The position numbers and the translations under genes are program-made. Below, one piece after another: positions 12,264-22,248 of a stretch of DNA of 64,000 nucleotides (its first letter is position 1; each line of letters opens with the position of its first letter). A model generated the notes under the pieces. That model saw only the letters and a list, made by a program, of their open reading frames with translations. It did not search any database and was not told the origin of the DNA. Source of the stretch: Pseudomicrostroma phylloplanum (Eukaryota; Basidiomycota; Exobasidiomycetes; Microstromatales); the NCBI GenBank assembly GCA_039545275.1, contig BCHS01000002.1, forward strand, positions 248,001 to 312,000, in the 5' to 3' direction.

Positions 12264-13892
12264 TCACAGGTGAGAGCGAGGCTTAATGCCAGCATTGCTG
12301 AGGTGCTTCTGGCTCTTCTTCTCCACGCTCTCCTGCCTCTGCCAAAGAAGCTTTGCCCTCTTCAATTCCTGCTTTCCAATCTGCTGGATGTGAACCTCGT
12401 CGGGTCCATCGGCGTACCGCAAGGTACGAAGCCCAGCATAGGCGGCTGCGAGGGGCGTGTCTTGGCAGATTCCCTCGGCTCCGTGCGCCTGCATGGAGCG
12501 ATCTACCACTTCGAGGGCCATGGTGGGGACGACGACCTTGCTCATACCGATGTCGCGCATGGCGCCCTTTGCGTTAGATCGGTCGATCATGTTCGCTGCA
12601 GAGAGCACGAGCAGACGAGCTTGGTCGATCTGCATGCGCGACTTGGCAATGTCTGCCACGATGGTGCCGTGCTCGTAGAGGGACTTGCCAAAGGTGCGCT
12701 TGCGCGTGTCAGTGGCGCGGGTAAGCATGCGGTCCAGGGCAGCCTCGGCCGTACCGATGGAGCGCATGCAGTGGTGGATCCTTCCGGGTCCTAGACGACC
12801 CTGGATGATCTCAAATCCACAACCCCAGCCCTTGACGAGGTTCTTGAGAGGCACGCGCACATTCTCGTAGATGATCTCACAGTGGCCCTCGGGAGCGTCA
12901 TCGTAGCCAAAGACCTGCATGGCTCGCACGACTCGAATTCCAGGAGTGTCGGCGGGGATGAGGACGATGCTCTGTTGCTTGTGGGGACTGCTGTTGTTGG
13001 GATCCGACTTGCCCATGAGGATGTGCAGCTTGCATCGCGGGTCTCCAGCGCCACTGATCCACCACTTGTGCCCGTTGATGACAATCTCGTCGCCCTCCTG
13101 ACGAATGTCAGTCTTGATGTTGGTGGCATCAGAGGAAGCAATGAAGCGCTCTGTCATGGCGAAGGCACTATATAGCAGGTATTACCGACGAAGCGTCAGA
13201 CATCGGAACCGCTCTGCTCTCTGTCTGTGCTGCCGCGCCACTCACGATCGAATCTCTCCGTTGAGGAGGGGGGTAAGCCACTGCTTCTTCTGCTCTTCAC
13301 TTCCGTACTTGGCCAGGACCTCTGTGAGAAGACAGACGCAAGCGAAAGTCGGTAAGCACTGTGAGCTGTCATCGGAAGTGCTCTCAGTCCACTTACCCAT
13401 GTTGCCGGTGTCCGGAGCGCTGCAGTTCAGCGCCTCCGATGCAAAGTGACCGCCCCTACCGGTGACCTCGGCCATGACTGCGTACTCCAGATTGGTCAGA
13501 GGGGACCCGACATCGGGGTAATGCTTCTTCGATAGGAAGAGGTTCCATAGGCCCAAAGACTTGGCTTTGGCCTTGAGCTCTTCGATGACCGGCGGAACAA
13601 CCTTCCATCGCGTAGAGGGGTCCTTTGAGATTTGCGCCTCGTATACCTCGGCAGCGGGCAGACAGTCGTTCTAGAATGTCGTGCAGTGGAGATAGAGGTG
13701 AGCACAGACAGCGACCAACAGTGTCTGCTACTTGTGGACGTAGATACTCACAATCACAAAGTGGACAACGTTGGCGAGCGTCTTCTTGGCAAAGTCCGAG
13801 AACTTGTCCTCGACGAGAGCCCAGGCTCCTCGAGAGATGATGCCCTCGGCAATGACAGGATGATCGCCAGGTGATACGGGACCGAAAGACAT
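12264..13892 (-). CDS. ACAD10/11-like acyl-CoA dehydrogenase, probably peroxisomal
   Basis: There are four exons: 13892-13752, 13670-13397, 13321-13246 and 13167-12264. The introns are 81, 75 and 78 nt and the protein has 464 residues. The acyl-CoA dehydrogenase fold is clear: the FAD/substrate motif [13 protein letters not shown] spans the third splice, then [13 protein letters not shown], and the C-terminal block [15 protein letters not shown]. The pattern [14 protein letters not shown] and the DGPDEVH ending are typical of the ACAD10/ACAD11 group rather than short- or medium-chain enzymes. There is no kinase-like (APH) domain, unlike human ACAD10/11. The C-terminus is SHL, a PTS1-type signal, so I infer peroxisomal matrix location and a role in beta-oxidation of acyl- or hydroxyacyl-CoA. 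Confidence 0.93.
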
Positions 13893-14232
13893 GGTGATTG
13901 AGGGAGATGGGTGGAGACTTACGAATGAGGGAAGAACGGCAAGGAGAGAGGACTGCTGGGTATCGTGGCGTTGGGGACGGCTACCTTGGCAGGCAACTGC
14001 TTACCCCGCATTCTTGGCCCGACACGCCTCTCCGGGCCGAGATGCCAATGCCGGTTGGCTCTCACCTCTGTCCTCGGCTCCGCTGCCTATCTCCGGATTT
14101 CTTCGGACGCAGGAGCCGAGCTGAGCTCAGGCACACGCAAGTGCCTCACTCCTTCCCGCACTCGGATCCCCTTTCCGTGTACCAGAGTCCTTCTCTCCAC
14201 CTTGCATCTCGACATCGTCGCCACCCATCCTT
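13893..14232. promoter_or_regulatory. Divergent promoter, acyl-CoA dehydrogenase and WLM protease
   Basis: A 340-base head-to-head spacer. It becomes pyrimidine-rich toward the WLM gene start. No further gene is seen. Confidence 0.5.
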
Positions 14233-15322
14233 ATGGCGACCATGATGACCTTCACCCTCACACACCGCTCTCAGAAGCATATCCTCACGCTGCCATCTTC
14301 AGCATTGGTCTCCTCGCTCCGGCAAGAGATCCACTATCTCACGTCCGTGCCGCCCGCGAATCAGAAGCTCCTGCCCAAGCCGGCAAAGGGCGTACTTCTC
14401 ACACCTGCAGCGACGACTGATGCGACGACTCTGCAAGATGCAGGCTTGAGGGATGGCATGTCCATCATGGTTCTCGGCGCTACGGCCGAGGAAGTGGGCA
14501 AGGTGAAGCAGGAGGAGGCAGAGGCGAGCAAGTGGAAGCAACCTAGGAATTACCATCCTAGCATGCTGTCAGGGACCAAAGTGAGTGGAGCAATGAGTCA
14601 ATGACAACCGAGTTGCGGAAGCATGTGCTCACAGTCTACTCCCATCATGCTCCTATCTCTGTCAGCCTCGCTCTACAGCCACAGCTTCCGCCCCGAACCC
14701 TTTCCACTCCATTGCGCCACATGCCTCCCTATCCCAAGATTCGCCCCTTCATGGCCAAATCACGGCCTACCTCAGCCGCCTAGCACACGACCCGGGCATC
14801 GTCCACATCTGTTCCTTGCATGGCTATACCGTCGGCCACCTCACCGAGCTGCTGCCCTGGCAGAACCCCGAGCTCCTCGGTCTCAATGAGAACAAGGGTC
14901 AGACGATCCGGCTGCGAGTACGGACAGACGACGCGGATGGTCTTAGGGACTACAAGACTACCCGTACGGTACTGGTGCACGAGTTGGCCCATATAGACGT
15001 CAGTGATCATCCTCCCGAGTTCAAGATCCTCAATTCGAAGCTGAATGCCGAGCTGGCTGCTTTTGAGAAGAATGCAAAGGAGGGGAGACATTCCCTCGTC
15101 GAAGGGGAGATGTATGTGCCTGCAGAGAGTGGCTCAGCAAGCGCAGGCGGAGCAAAAGGCGGGTCGTACGTTTTGGGAGGAGCAGGACTTCGGTCTGACG
15201 AGTCCAGCACACAGGAGAGGCGGGACGCAATCCTTCAGGCGACTTTGAGGCGGATGGAAAAGCTCGAAGCCGAGATCGAAGGCGGGTGTGGATCCGGGTC
15301 GAGCGAGCGGCCGAAGCAATGA
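14233..15322 (+). CDS. Ubiquitin-like/WLM metalloprotease
   Basis: There are two exons, 14233-14580 and 14666-15322, with an 85-nt intron (GTGAGT to CTGTCAG), giving 334 residues. Residues 1 to about 85 form a ubiquitin-like domain (FTLTHRSQKHILTL, then LRDGMSIMVLG). The rest is a WLM zinc-protease domain with NPFHSIAPH, LAHDPGIVHI and LTELLPW, and the active site HELAH at residues 221-225 with a third His at 231, i.e. the HExxH-x5-H pattern of WLM proteins. The frame FHSIAPH only joins to exon 1 with the chosen acceptor. The architecture matches fungal ubiquitin/metalloprotease fusion proteins related to Wss1, which act on DNA-protein crosslinks and on ubiquitin/SUMO conjugates. The exact substrate is not shown. 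Confidence 0.9.
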
Positions 15323-15382
15323 AGACGTACTGGAGCAGCATGACTTTGCATATGTACAATAACAATGATACCCTCCGCTACT

Positions 15383-17145
15383 TTACACAGTATCACTTGC
15401 GAGAGCTATGAAATAGATACCGCACTTTCCCGTTGCTTCCTCTCGAGCGGCTTCTGAGGCATCTCCTTGGACCGCGTTGACCCCTCCAGCGATTTCGGCG
15501 TGCCTCGTATAGTCGTCATGCCACCCTTGCTGCAAGGTGACTCGCAGACCCTCTTTTAGCAGCGCATCCCAGAGCGACTGCTCGTCTGGATTACGATGCT
15601 TCTTGGCTAGGAGACACACCGCTTGCCGCTCGTCGCTAGCGTGAGACTCAGACGACGAGGACCTGCTGGCGGTGAGGAGGCGCTTGATCGTCCCTGCCAG
15701 CGCGGGGTAGGCATCTGGATTGTAAGAGCAGTCCGATGCCAGGACCAGCAGGTGAGGTTGAGGCGGAATATTAGTCAGACCTCCATCTTCCTGCTGGTCC
15801 TTGCACGAGCCCGCAATGGCTTGTACAAGCTCTGGCGGCAAACCTGAAGAGAACCAGTCTAGACCTAGCATGCTGACGGTCGGCCTCATAGCTGATCCTG
15901 CTTCCTCTAGCGAGGAGCAGCTGGGCTTTCTCGTCTCATCGGCATTGAGCCGAGCATTCGACTTTGCCAAAGCTAGGGAGTCCTCTGAGATACCGATGAC
16001 CGGAGACGCTGAGGCTCAGCTTTGGTGATGCTCTCTGGTTGTGCTCTCTCAACTACTCACCAAGATCTGTGAGGAATAGCCTACATCCATTCGAGGATGG
16101 CCTCCTCTCTGCAGTGCTGCTGCCAGTAGGATCTAGTGCGGAAGAACGACAGATCTTGTCTAGCCACAAGGACAGCAGGCCTGTACCAGTACCAAGTTCT
16201 ATGCTCACGCAACCTCTCTCGGCTGCAAACAGGTCCTGAGGGAGAGACCCATCCGATGCCTTGCCGATCAGATCCTGGTCGATCAAGTGCTCATCCGGCT
16301 TCAGGCAAAGACTCGCCATCAAAGCAAGGGAAGCGTCCCAGACGTGCTGTACATGGAATAGGCGTCGGTCAATGAGTGCCCTGTTGCTGAAGTTAAGCGA
16401 GACCTGGAATTCATCAACTCACCTTGTCGAGCTGATAGCCGAGCTCCTCTCGAATCTCAATATAGCTCTTGCCTGTCCCATCCTCGTCAGCTACCGAGCC
16501 GCGCTGAGTCCAGCTAGGCGGTACATGCCACAGGCGGGCGATCTCCGAGAGCTTCTGCGTTTTACCGCCTTTCATCGCAGCGGAGGGCCCATCGTGGCCA
16601 GAGAGCGTTATAGGGGGCGTCAAGACCGGCAGAAAGACGTCCTCTTTGTTTCGCATGACTCGGATAGTGGCCTCGTATGGCTCGATCACGAGGCTTGCCA
16701 GGAGTTCACTCCCAGAGATCCGTCTTTCTGCAGCGACCCTTGGCTTCTTGAGGGGCCGCGAGGAGGCCGAGGAGCTCGTACCGTTCTGCTTCTGTCCGCG
16801 GCCGGCCTGTCGAGTCTGCCCATGACTGCGTACCCACATGGCCAGGCGGACGCAGCTCTGTCTACCATGAAGTCCCACCTCCTCTCTGCTTGGCGCTGCC
16901 AGCTCCACCTTCCTCCAGGAAGTCTCCTCTCCTCTCCAGCTAATCTGTTCTTCCCTCTTCACGATCATCCATCTACCAGCACCTTCCTCTCGCACCCAGG
17001 CGACCTCAATGGGGAGCTCTCCTTCCTCCGGGACGAACTTGGCTTCCCGGAGGTCATTGGTGATCAAGGGTGAGATGACCACCTGCTGACCGTACTCCAG
17101 ATGGGCCAGTGGCGAGCGCTGGAAGGAGAGGTACTGGAAGGACAT
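15383..17145 (-). CDS. METTL21-type (Methyltransf_16) protein-lysine methyltransferase
   Basis: There are three exons: 17145-16423, 16346-16061 and 16008-15383. The introns are 76 and 52 nt and the protein has 544 residues. The catalytic core lies in the C-terminal half: HVWDASLALMASL is the family block that usually reads WdAs or WeAs; motif I is SIELGTGTGLLSL (about residues 289-301); the post-I region is FLTDLASPVIG across the second splice; and VLASDCSYNPDAY is the D-x-x-Y-type substrate site. About 240 residues of poorly conserved sequence with basic and Ser-rich parts precede the core, long for this family. Such enzymes methylate lysines in elongation factors or chaperones. Which one is the target here cannot be read from sequence. 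The stop is 60 bases from that of the WLM gene (convergent). Confidence 0.85.
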
Positions 17146-17535
17146 GACCGGTGGACTATTGTAGATGATGGGAACATGGCAAGAGGTCGCACGGGGTGCG
17201 AGGCAGTATCAGGAAGAGGTGGGAAGCGTAACAAAATTGATGCACACGGAAAGAGGACGGCCTTGCTCCGCCCGGCCTCGGGTCAGTCTGGACTCAAGCG
17301 AGGTCTCAACGGTGGCCTCGTTGACAGGGCAAACGTAGTCTACAGTGTCAAGCAGGAGGTCAGATACGATGCACTGGAGTCCTTTCAGTCGTTGGGCATT
17401 TCGATTTCAGCGGTACAGAGTGGGGATCTGATTGAGTCCAACAAGCTCATCGCCTACCTCCCCGCACCTGATCACAGTAATTCTCTCCATCGACGGTAAC
17501 TTTCTAGATTGCGATCAAGTCTACAGTCGGGATAT
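17146..17535. other. Intergenic region between methyltransferase start and COX4 stop
   Basis: Both flanking genes are on the minus strand, so this holds the methyltransferase promoter and the COX4 3' UTR. A plus-strand ATG frame at 17101-17499 overlaps the methyltransferase first exon in antisense and shows no family signal, so I leave it out. Confidence 0.45.
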
Positions 17536-18406
17536 TTAGTGGTGGCCGTGCGACTCTCCGATGTGGTCGAGCTTGTACACTGCGGAGGTTGCAAGGGAGG
17601 AAATCTGATCGATGAGTGGCTTCTCGAGTAGCGACGAAGAGGCATCCAACGGACTCACCTGAACCGCATTCGGGGCATCGGTGACGCTCGAGGGTGAGGT
17701 TCAGCGACAGGTAGATCGTGTCGTGCGAGCCGGCAGGCGATCCGCTGCATCCGACGATTCGCTCGGGGTGCTGTGCAGATCGATCACCAGGTTGGAGCGT
17801 CACGCGGGTAGCGGTAGGACGAAGGAAAAGCGGCATACCGGTCAGTAGCAGTCTCAAGGAAAGTCACGTCATAGCGACCATCATTGCATCGCCTGTCCAG
17901 ACTGCTTGCAGGACGCTGAGGACGTCCAGTCTCGTCCATCGCTCTCATATCTCTGCCATCTTCCTACCCGCCGGATATGTGCAGATGACTGGCATTGAAG
18001 CCTGTTTGCCCCCGTCTTCTCCTTCGATCATTTCGTTCTTCACCCCTCCTTATTCATCACCTCAGCCTTGCTCGCTTGCAGCAGCACTCACCAAGCTCTT
18101 GACGGCAATGGGGTTCTTCATGGTGCCAATGCGGGAAGCGTCCAGGGGCTTCATGTCGAAGATCTCAATACCCTCCAACCTTCCGAGGAGCTCCAATCGC
18201 TCGATACCAGTGGCCTGTTGCAGGTCGGTAGGCGTCTCTCCGGGCTTACCTCCCTCACCCTGGATGATGGGAGGGTGTCCGTGGTCGTCTGCCCTTCGGA
18301 CGGCAGAGGTGGACAGGAGACGCAGAGGTGCGGGAGAGGCAGCGAGGGTCGGCCTCACACGTACGAGAGGTGCGGCAGCGCGGGTGAGAGCAGCTCGGAA
18401 GACCAT
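17536..18406 (-). CDS. COX4: Cytochrome c oxidase subunit Vb (yeast Cox4)
   Basis: There are three exons, 18406-18092, 17770-17659 and 17579-17536, giving 156 residues. The introns are 321 and 79 nt. The N-terminus is an Arg/Ala-rich mitochondrial presequence ending near STSAVRRADD. The mature part is classic: QATGIERLELLGRLEGI, FDMKPLDASRIGTMKNPI, RIVGCSGSPAGSHD, then CPECGS joined across the second splice to VYKLDHIG. The Cys pair and the upstream Cys bind zinc. The protein is a nuclear-encoded subunit of complex IV in the inner mitochondrial membrane. The first intron is several times longer than most in this window, but the frame and the first AG after a TACTGAC branch-like site fit. Confidence 0.95.
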
Positions 18407-18744
18407 GTTGGGGAGAATGGAGTGTAGAATGGCGAGGTTGATGCGATGGTAGTAGGAAGGTCGTCGTCGTCGTCGTCGTTTGCAATCGATGGCTTGACGG
18501 GCGGCGGGCGTGCGGGCTGGGGACGTTCGTTGATCGGACAGCCCGGGACAGACGATGCGCGGTGGGAGAGGCGGGGGCTGGGCGGCGTGCGTCGGAACGG
18601 AAGGAGGGATGTAGCCTCCCAACTCCACCCTCGTGCGCCTCAGCCAGCCACGGTGTTCTTCTCGCGGGGACAACTTGGCATTTACCCGTGCCTCCTTGGC
18701 GAGCTCCTCATCCTACCATAGCACCCCTCTATCCCTCATCAGAA
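18407..18744. promoter_or_regulatory. Divergent promoter, COX4 and phosphoacetylglucosamine mutase
   Basis: A 338-base head-to-head spacer. It includes a (TCG)n run at 18461-18479 within the likely COX4 leader. No gene is supported here. Confidence 0.5.
18461..18479. repeat. (TCG)n microsatellite
   Basis: Six perfect trinucleotide units lie about 55-75 bases upstream of the COX4 ATG, on the side of its 5' UTR. Confidence 0.8.
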
Positions 18745-20590
18745 ATGTCACTGCCTGGTGCAATCTCAGCGGCTGTGGCCATGACAGATGGTCTGCCGGT
18801 TCAGATCATCGAAGAAGGCGTCAAGGAGTACCCCAAGCCAGAGTCCATCACGTTCACATACGGTACAGCTGGTGTTCGAACAAAGTGAGTGCGGATAGAC
18901 TGCTGTCAGGAGCTCCTCGGAGCCACACCGCAAGCCATTCGACATGTGCTGACTGTATGTCCCCTACTATACAGAGGTGCTATTCTCGAAAGCGTCTGCT
19001 ACCGCATTGCGCTCATCAGCGCTCTGCGAAGTAAGAGGTTAGGCGGTAAGACTGTCGGTCTGATGGTGACCGCAAGTCACAACCCGGAGGAGGTCAGTAT
19101 ATCTAATCTGGTCTTATGGTCGTACAAACTGCGAGAGCTCACGCAAATCTTCTGTCTTCTTCCAGGACAACGGCTTGAAAGCAGTTGACTCCAGGGGCGA
19201 AATGCTTGAGGCTTCCTGGGAGGCGTACTGCACTCAAGCCGTCAACGCAACGACTGCTCAGGAGCTCGTCTCTGTCCTCGAGAATCTCATCTCGGCCAAC
19301 AAGATCAATCTCTCGACACCGGCATCCGTAGTCTATGCACACGATACTCGTCCTACCTCGACTATGCTCGTGAAGGCAGTCGCAGCTGGCCTGGCCACCA
19401 TGGGCGCTCACATCACTGATGCGGGCCTCAAGACCACACCCCAGCTCCACTACCTCGTCAAAGCAATGAATACTCAGGGGACCGAGGATGCTTACGGAGA
19501 GCCGACGGAAGACGGCTACTACAAGAAGCTCAGTGCTGCTTACTTGAAATTGGTTGAAGACAAGACATCCGCGACTGCGACACCTCCCCTCATCGTCGAC
19601 TGCGCCAACGGTGTTGGAGCCCCAGCCCTCCTTTCTCTGCTGAAGAATGTCCCAGAGAAGCACTTGACGATCAAAGCTATGAGGACAGATACAACGACTC
19701 CAGGCGCTCTCAACAATGGATGTGGAGCCGACTACGTCAAGAGCAATCAGCGCCTGCCAGCCGGCTACGAGAAGGACATTAGCTATGTGCCTGGGCAATG
19801 GATGTGCTCTTTCGACGGAGATGCAGATAGAATTGTGTACTACTACCTAAGAGGGCCTCCAGGTCAGAAGGACAGCTTCAGGCTCTTGGACGGAGACAAG
19901 ATCGCCAGTCTGGCCGCCGACTACATCAGTGAGCTAGTGAAAAAGGCGGGGATCGAGCTGGAGGTAGGCTGCGTGCAGACGGCCTATGCCAATGGCAGCT
20001 CGACCAAGTACCTCAAGCAGCGAGTGCCCGTCACTTGCACTCCCACGGGAGTGAAGTATCTTCACCACGCTGCAGAGCGGTATGATATCGGAGTCTACTT
20101 TGAGGCAAACGGTCACGGCACTGTCCTCTTCTCTGCCTCGGCACAGCGTGCCTTCAAGGAGACTTCGCCCGCCTCTCCCGCCGCCGAGGATGCTCTGCGT
20201 CAGCTCACGGCTCTGGCTGAATTGATCAACCAGACTGTCGGTGACGCCCTGAGCGACATGCTCCTCGTCGAAGTCATCCTCCGCGCCAGGCAGTGGGGTC
20301 CCGAGGCATGGGACGGGGCGTACGAAGACCTGCCCAACAAGCTCCTAAAGGTCAATGTCAAGGACCGCTTCATCTTCAAGACGGAAGACGCAGAGCGCAG
20401 GCTGGTAAGCCCTCCTGGACTGCAGGAGAAGATTGACGAGGTAGTGGGAAAGTACAAGGACGCAAGGAGCTTCGTGCGGCCTAGTGGTACAGAGGACTGT
20501 GTGAGAGTGTATGCAGAGACGAGCTTGGCGGGCGAGCTGGACAGTCTGGCAAAGGCGGTGGCCAAGCTGGTGCAGGACAGTGATGCTTAA
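18745..20590 (+). CDS. PCM1: Phosphoacetylglucosamine mutase (Pcm1/Agm1)
   Basis: There are three exons, 18745-18884, 18975-19092 and 19166-20590, with introns of 90 and 73 nt, giving 560 residues. The enzyme converts GlcNAc-6-phosphate to GlcNAc-1-phosphate for UDP-GlcNAc, and so supports chitin, N-glycan and GPI synthesis. Visible motifs are FTYGTAGVRTKG at the N-terminus (split by intron 1), the phosphoserine loop MVTASHNPEEDNG (Ser near residue 81, split by intron 2), the Mg-binding loop CSFDGDADRIVYY near 301-308, FEANGHGTVLFS, and the phosphate-binding loop FVRPSGTEDCVRVYAE near the C-terminus. All four alpha-phosphohexomutase sites are intact, and the length fits the eukaryotic family. 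Confidence 0.96.
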
Positions 20591-20852
20591 GCTGTGCAGA
20601 GAGCAGTACGCCGTGAACCCTCCTTATCAATACACTACCGTACGAGTGAGCAATTTACGCAGGCTCCTCATCAGACTTGTTGCACATCTTTCCCGCCTGA
20701 AGCTGCCTTTGCTGCGTAAAGCTTTGCAATTTTCGATCTGCGAGCAGGTCGTGTGACAAACAGGACTTCATTGCAAGCCTCCAAAATCCTCCCCCCGTCC
20801 CGGCCCCAACCATCTATTGCCTTGCTGTATATCCTCCCGGACGCATTTCTTC
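20591..20852. other. Convergent 3' region
   Basis: A spacer of 262 bases between the mutase and MBF1 stops. It holds their 3' UTRs and nothing else that I can recognise. Confidence 0.5.
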
Positions 20853-21824
20853 TTACTTCTTCTTCGAGGGTCCACTGAGAGGCTGTCCGATGTCCTTGCC
20901 TCTCAGCTTGACGCCCAGCGCCCTCTCCATCTTGCTTAGAATCTGTGGGTTCGGGATCGCCTTGCCCTGTGAGACGAAGCAGCAGCAAACCCACCAGGAA
21001 AAGTACAGCAGGTCAGCAAGTCCGTTTCTGCTTCTCGTCTCCAAACCCCTCTCCCCTCTGCCTCTTCTGGCCACAGGCCTACTCACCGACTCGTACTCGG
21101 CAATCACCTGCGGCTTCTCATTAATTTTTGTGCCCAGGTCCTTCTGGTTCAATCCCTTCTCCTGACGTGCCTGCGAGATAGCCTTGCCCACTGTGGGTGC
21201 CACCTTGGGAGGTGGTGCCACCTCGTTCTCCCGGTCGAGCTTGGCAAGGTGCGCGTGGTCGGTGCCGACGTGGCCCTTGTTTGTGCCGGCAGTGGCTGGA
21301 GAGGGCCAGTGAGGGAGGGCAAAGGAAAGTAGGTGAGTCAGTGAATGAGAGCTTGTGGCAAAGGTAGGGGGCCATAGGAGCCGGGGGATGCGGGAGAGAC
21401 AGAGCCAAAGACAGGACAAAGTCGGCGTCCGTCCAGCGCAACGTCGATTGCCGCCCGCCCGTAACGCTCGTATGCTACCACTCCCCTTTATCTCCTTGAG
21501 GCTAGATCTCGTCTCGACTCAGCGCTCGATACTCACTCTTTCGATCCAGATCATTGATAGCTCCCGCCGCCTTTGCCCTCTCGTAAGCCGAAGGACCCTG
21601 CTTCACTCCACCAGAGCCACCCACATTGCCCTTCTTGCCGATGACGGTCACGCTGTCTGTAACGCCGAAGGAGAGAGGGGGGCAGAGATGAGGATAAGAA
21701 AGTCAGTAGTGACTCTTCGGTGCGAGGGGGTTGCTGCGCCCGGTACGCTTGGCTTGCCTTGCCTTGCCACAGTGCAGCAGTTGGTGGACGAGGCTCGAGG
21801 AGAATACTCACCCCAGTCTGACAT
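20853..21824 (-). CDS. MBF1: Multiprotein bridging factor 1 (transcription coactivator)
   Basis: There are four exons: 21824-21812, 21656-21537, 21295-21087 and 20966-20853, giving 151 residues. The first exon codes only for MSDW and one base of the next codon. The introns are 155, 241 and 120 nt, long for this window. The N-terminal MBF1 domain reads [10 protein letters not shown] and later [19 protein letters not shown]. The C-terminal helix-turn-helix is [20 protein letters not shown], then [13 protein letters not shown] joined to [20 protein letters not shown], ending in a Lys tail. MBF1 links gene activators such as Gcn4 to TBP and also acts in ribosome quality control at stalled or colliding ribosomes. 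Length and motifs match the family throughout. Confidence 0.95.
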
Positions 21825-21888
21825 CTTGATATGTATGTATGCGCTAGAGTAATGAGGTTAGTGCTTCGTATGAGTATAGAGAACAAGC

Positions 21889-21894
21889 TATATA
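21889..21894 (-). promoter_or_regulatory. TATA-like element of MBF1
   Basis: The palindromic TATATA, followed by G on the minus strand, lies about 65 bases before the MBF1 ATG. Position and sequence suit a core promoter element, although such strings also occur by chance. Confidence 0.4.
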
Positions 21895-22030
21895 GCGTTC
21901 AAGGTATCGAGGAAGAAGTGCTGTTGTAGTAGCAAAGGGACAAGTGAACGAGTACAGGGACAAGGCTGACTGACTCTGCCGCTTGCTTGGCCTTGCTGCT
22001 TCTCCACTTTTGGCTCCAGGGCCGCCCGCT

Positions 22031-22050
22031 CTGTCTGTCTGTCTGTCTGT
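22031..22050. repeat. (CTGT)5 microsatellite
   Basis: Five perfect tetranucleotide units lie in the MBF1 upstream region. Confidence 0.8.
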
Positions 22051-22248
22051 CACGCGAGATGCAGCCCGACGCGGGCTTTCCACCGCCTTCCACTACACCG
22101 TACCCTACCCCGCGCTTGCTTCGAAGCGCAAGACGCAACAAAGGCAATGTTGGCAGGAGCTTCAGACCGAGGTAAAGACGAATGATGAAGTTGATATTGT
22201 GTACTAGTATTACAGAGCTCAGAAAGACACCGCGCTCGGCTCTCTGGC

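Larger units (their letters stand above)
21825..22248. promoter_or_regulatory. MBF1 promoter region
   Basis: These 424 bases lie upstream of MBF1 and downstream of the polymerase gene. They contain a TATATA element and a (CTGT)5 run. No gene is seen. Confidence 0.5.

Noticed and set aside
17101..17499. Plus-strand ATG frame of 132 codons
   Set aside because: It is largely antisense to the methyltransferase first exon and its upstream region, and has no family signal.
17718..18452. Long plus-strand frame over COX4
   Set aside because: It is the antisense shadow of COX4 exons and intron; the minus strand gives a complete, well-conserved protein.
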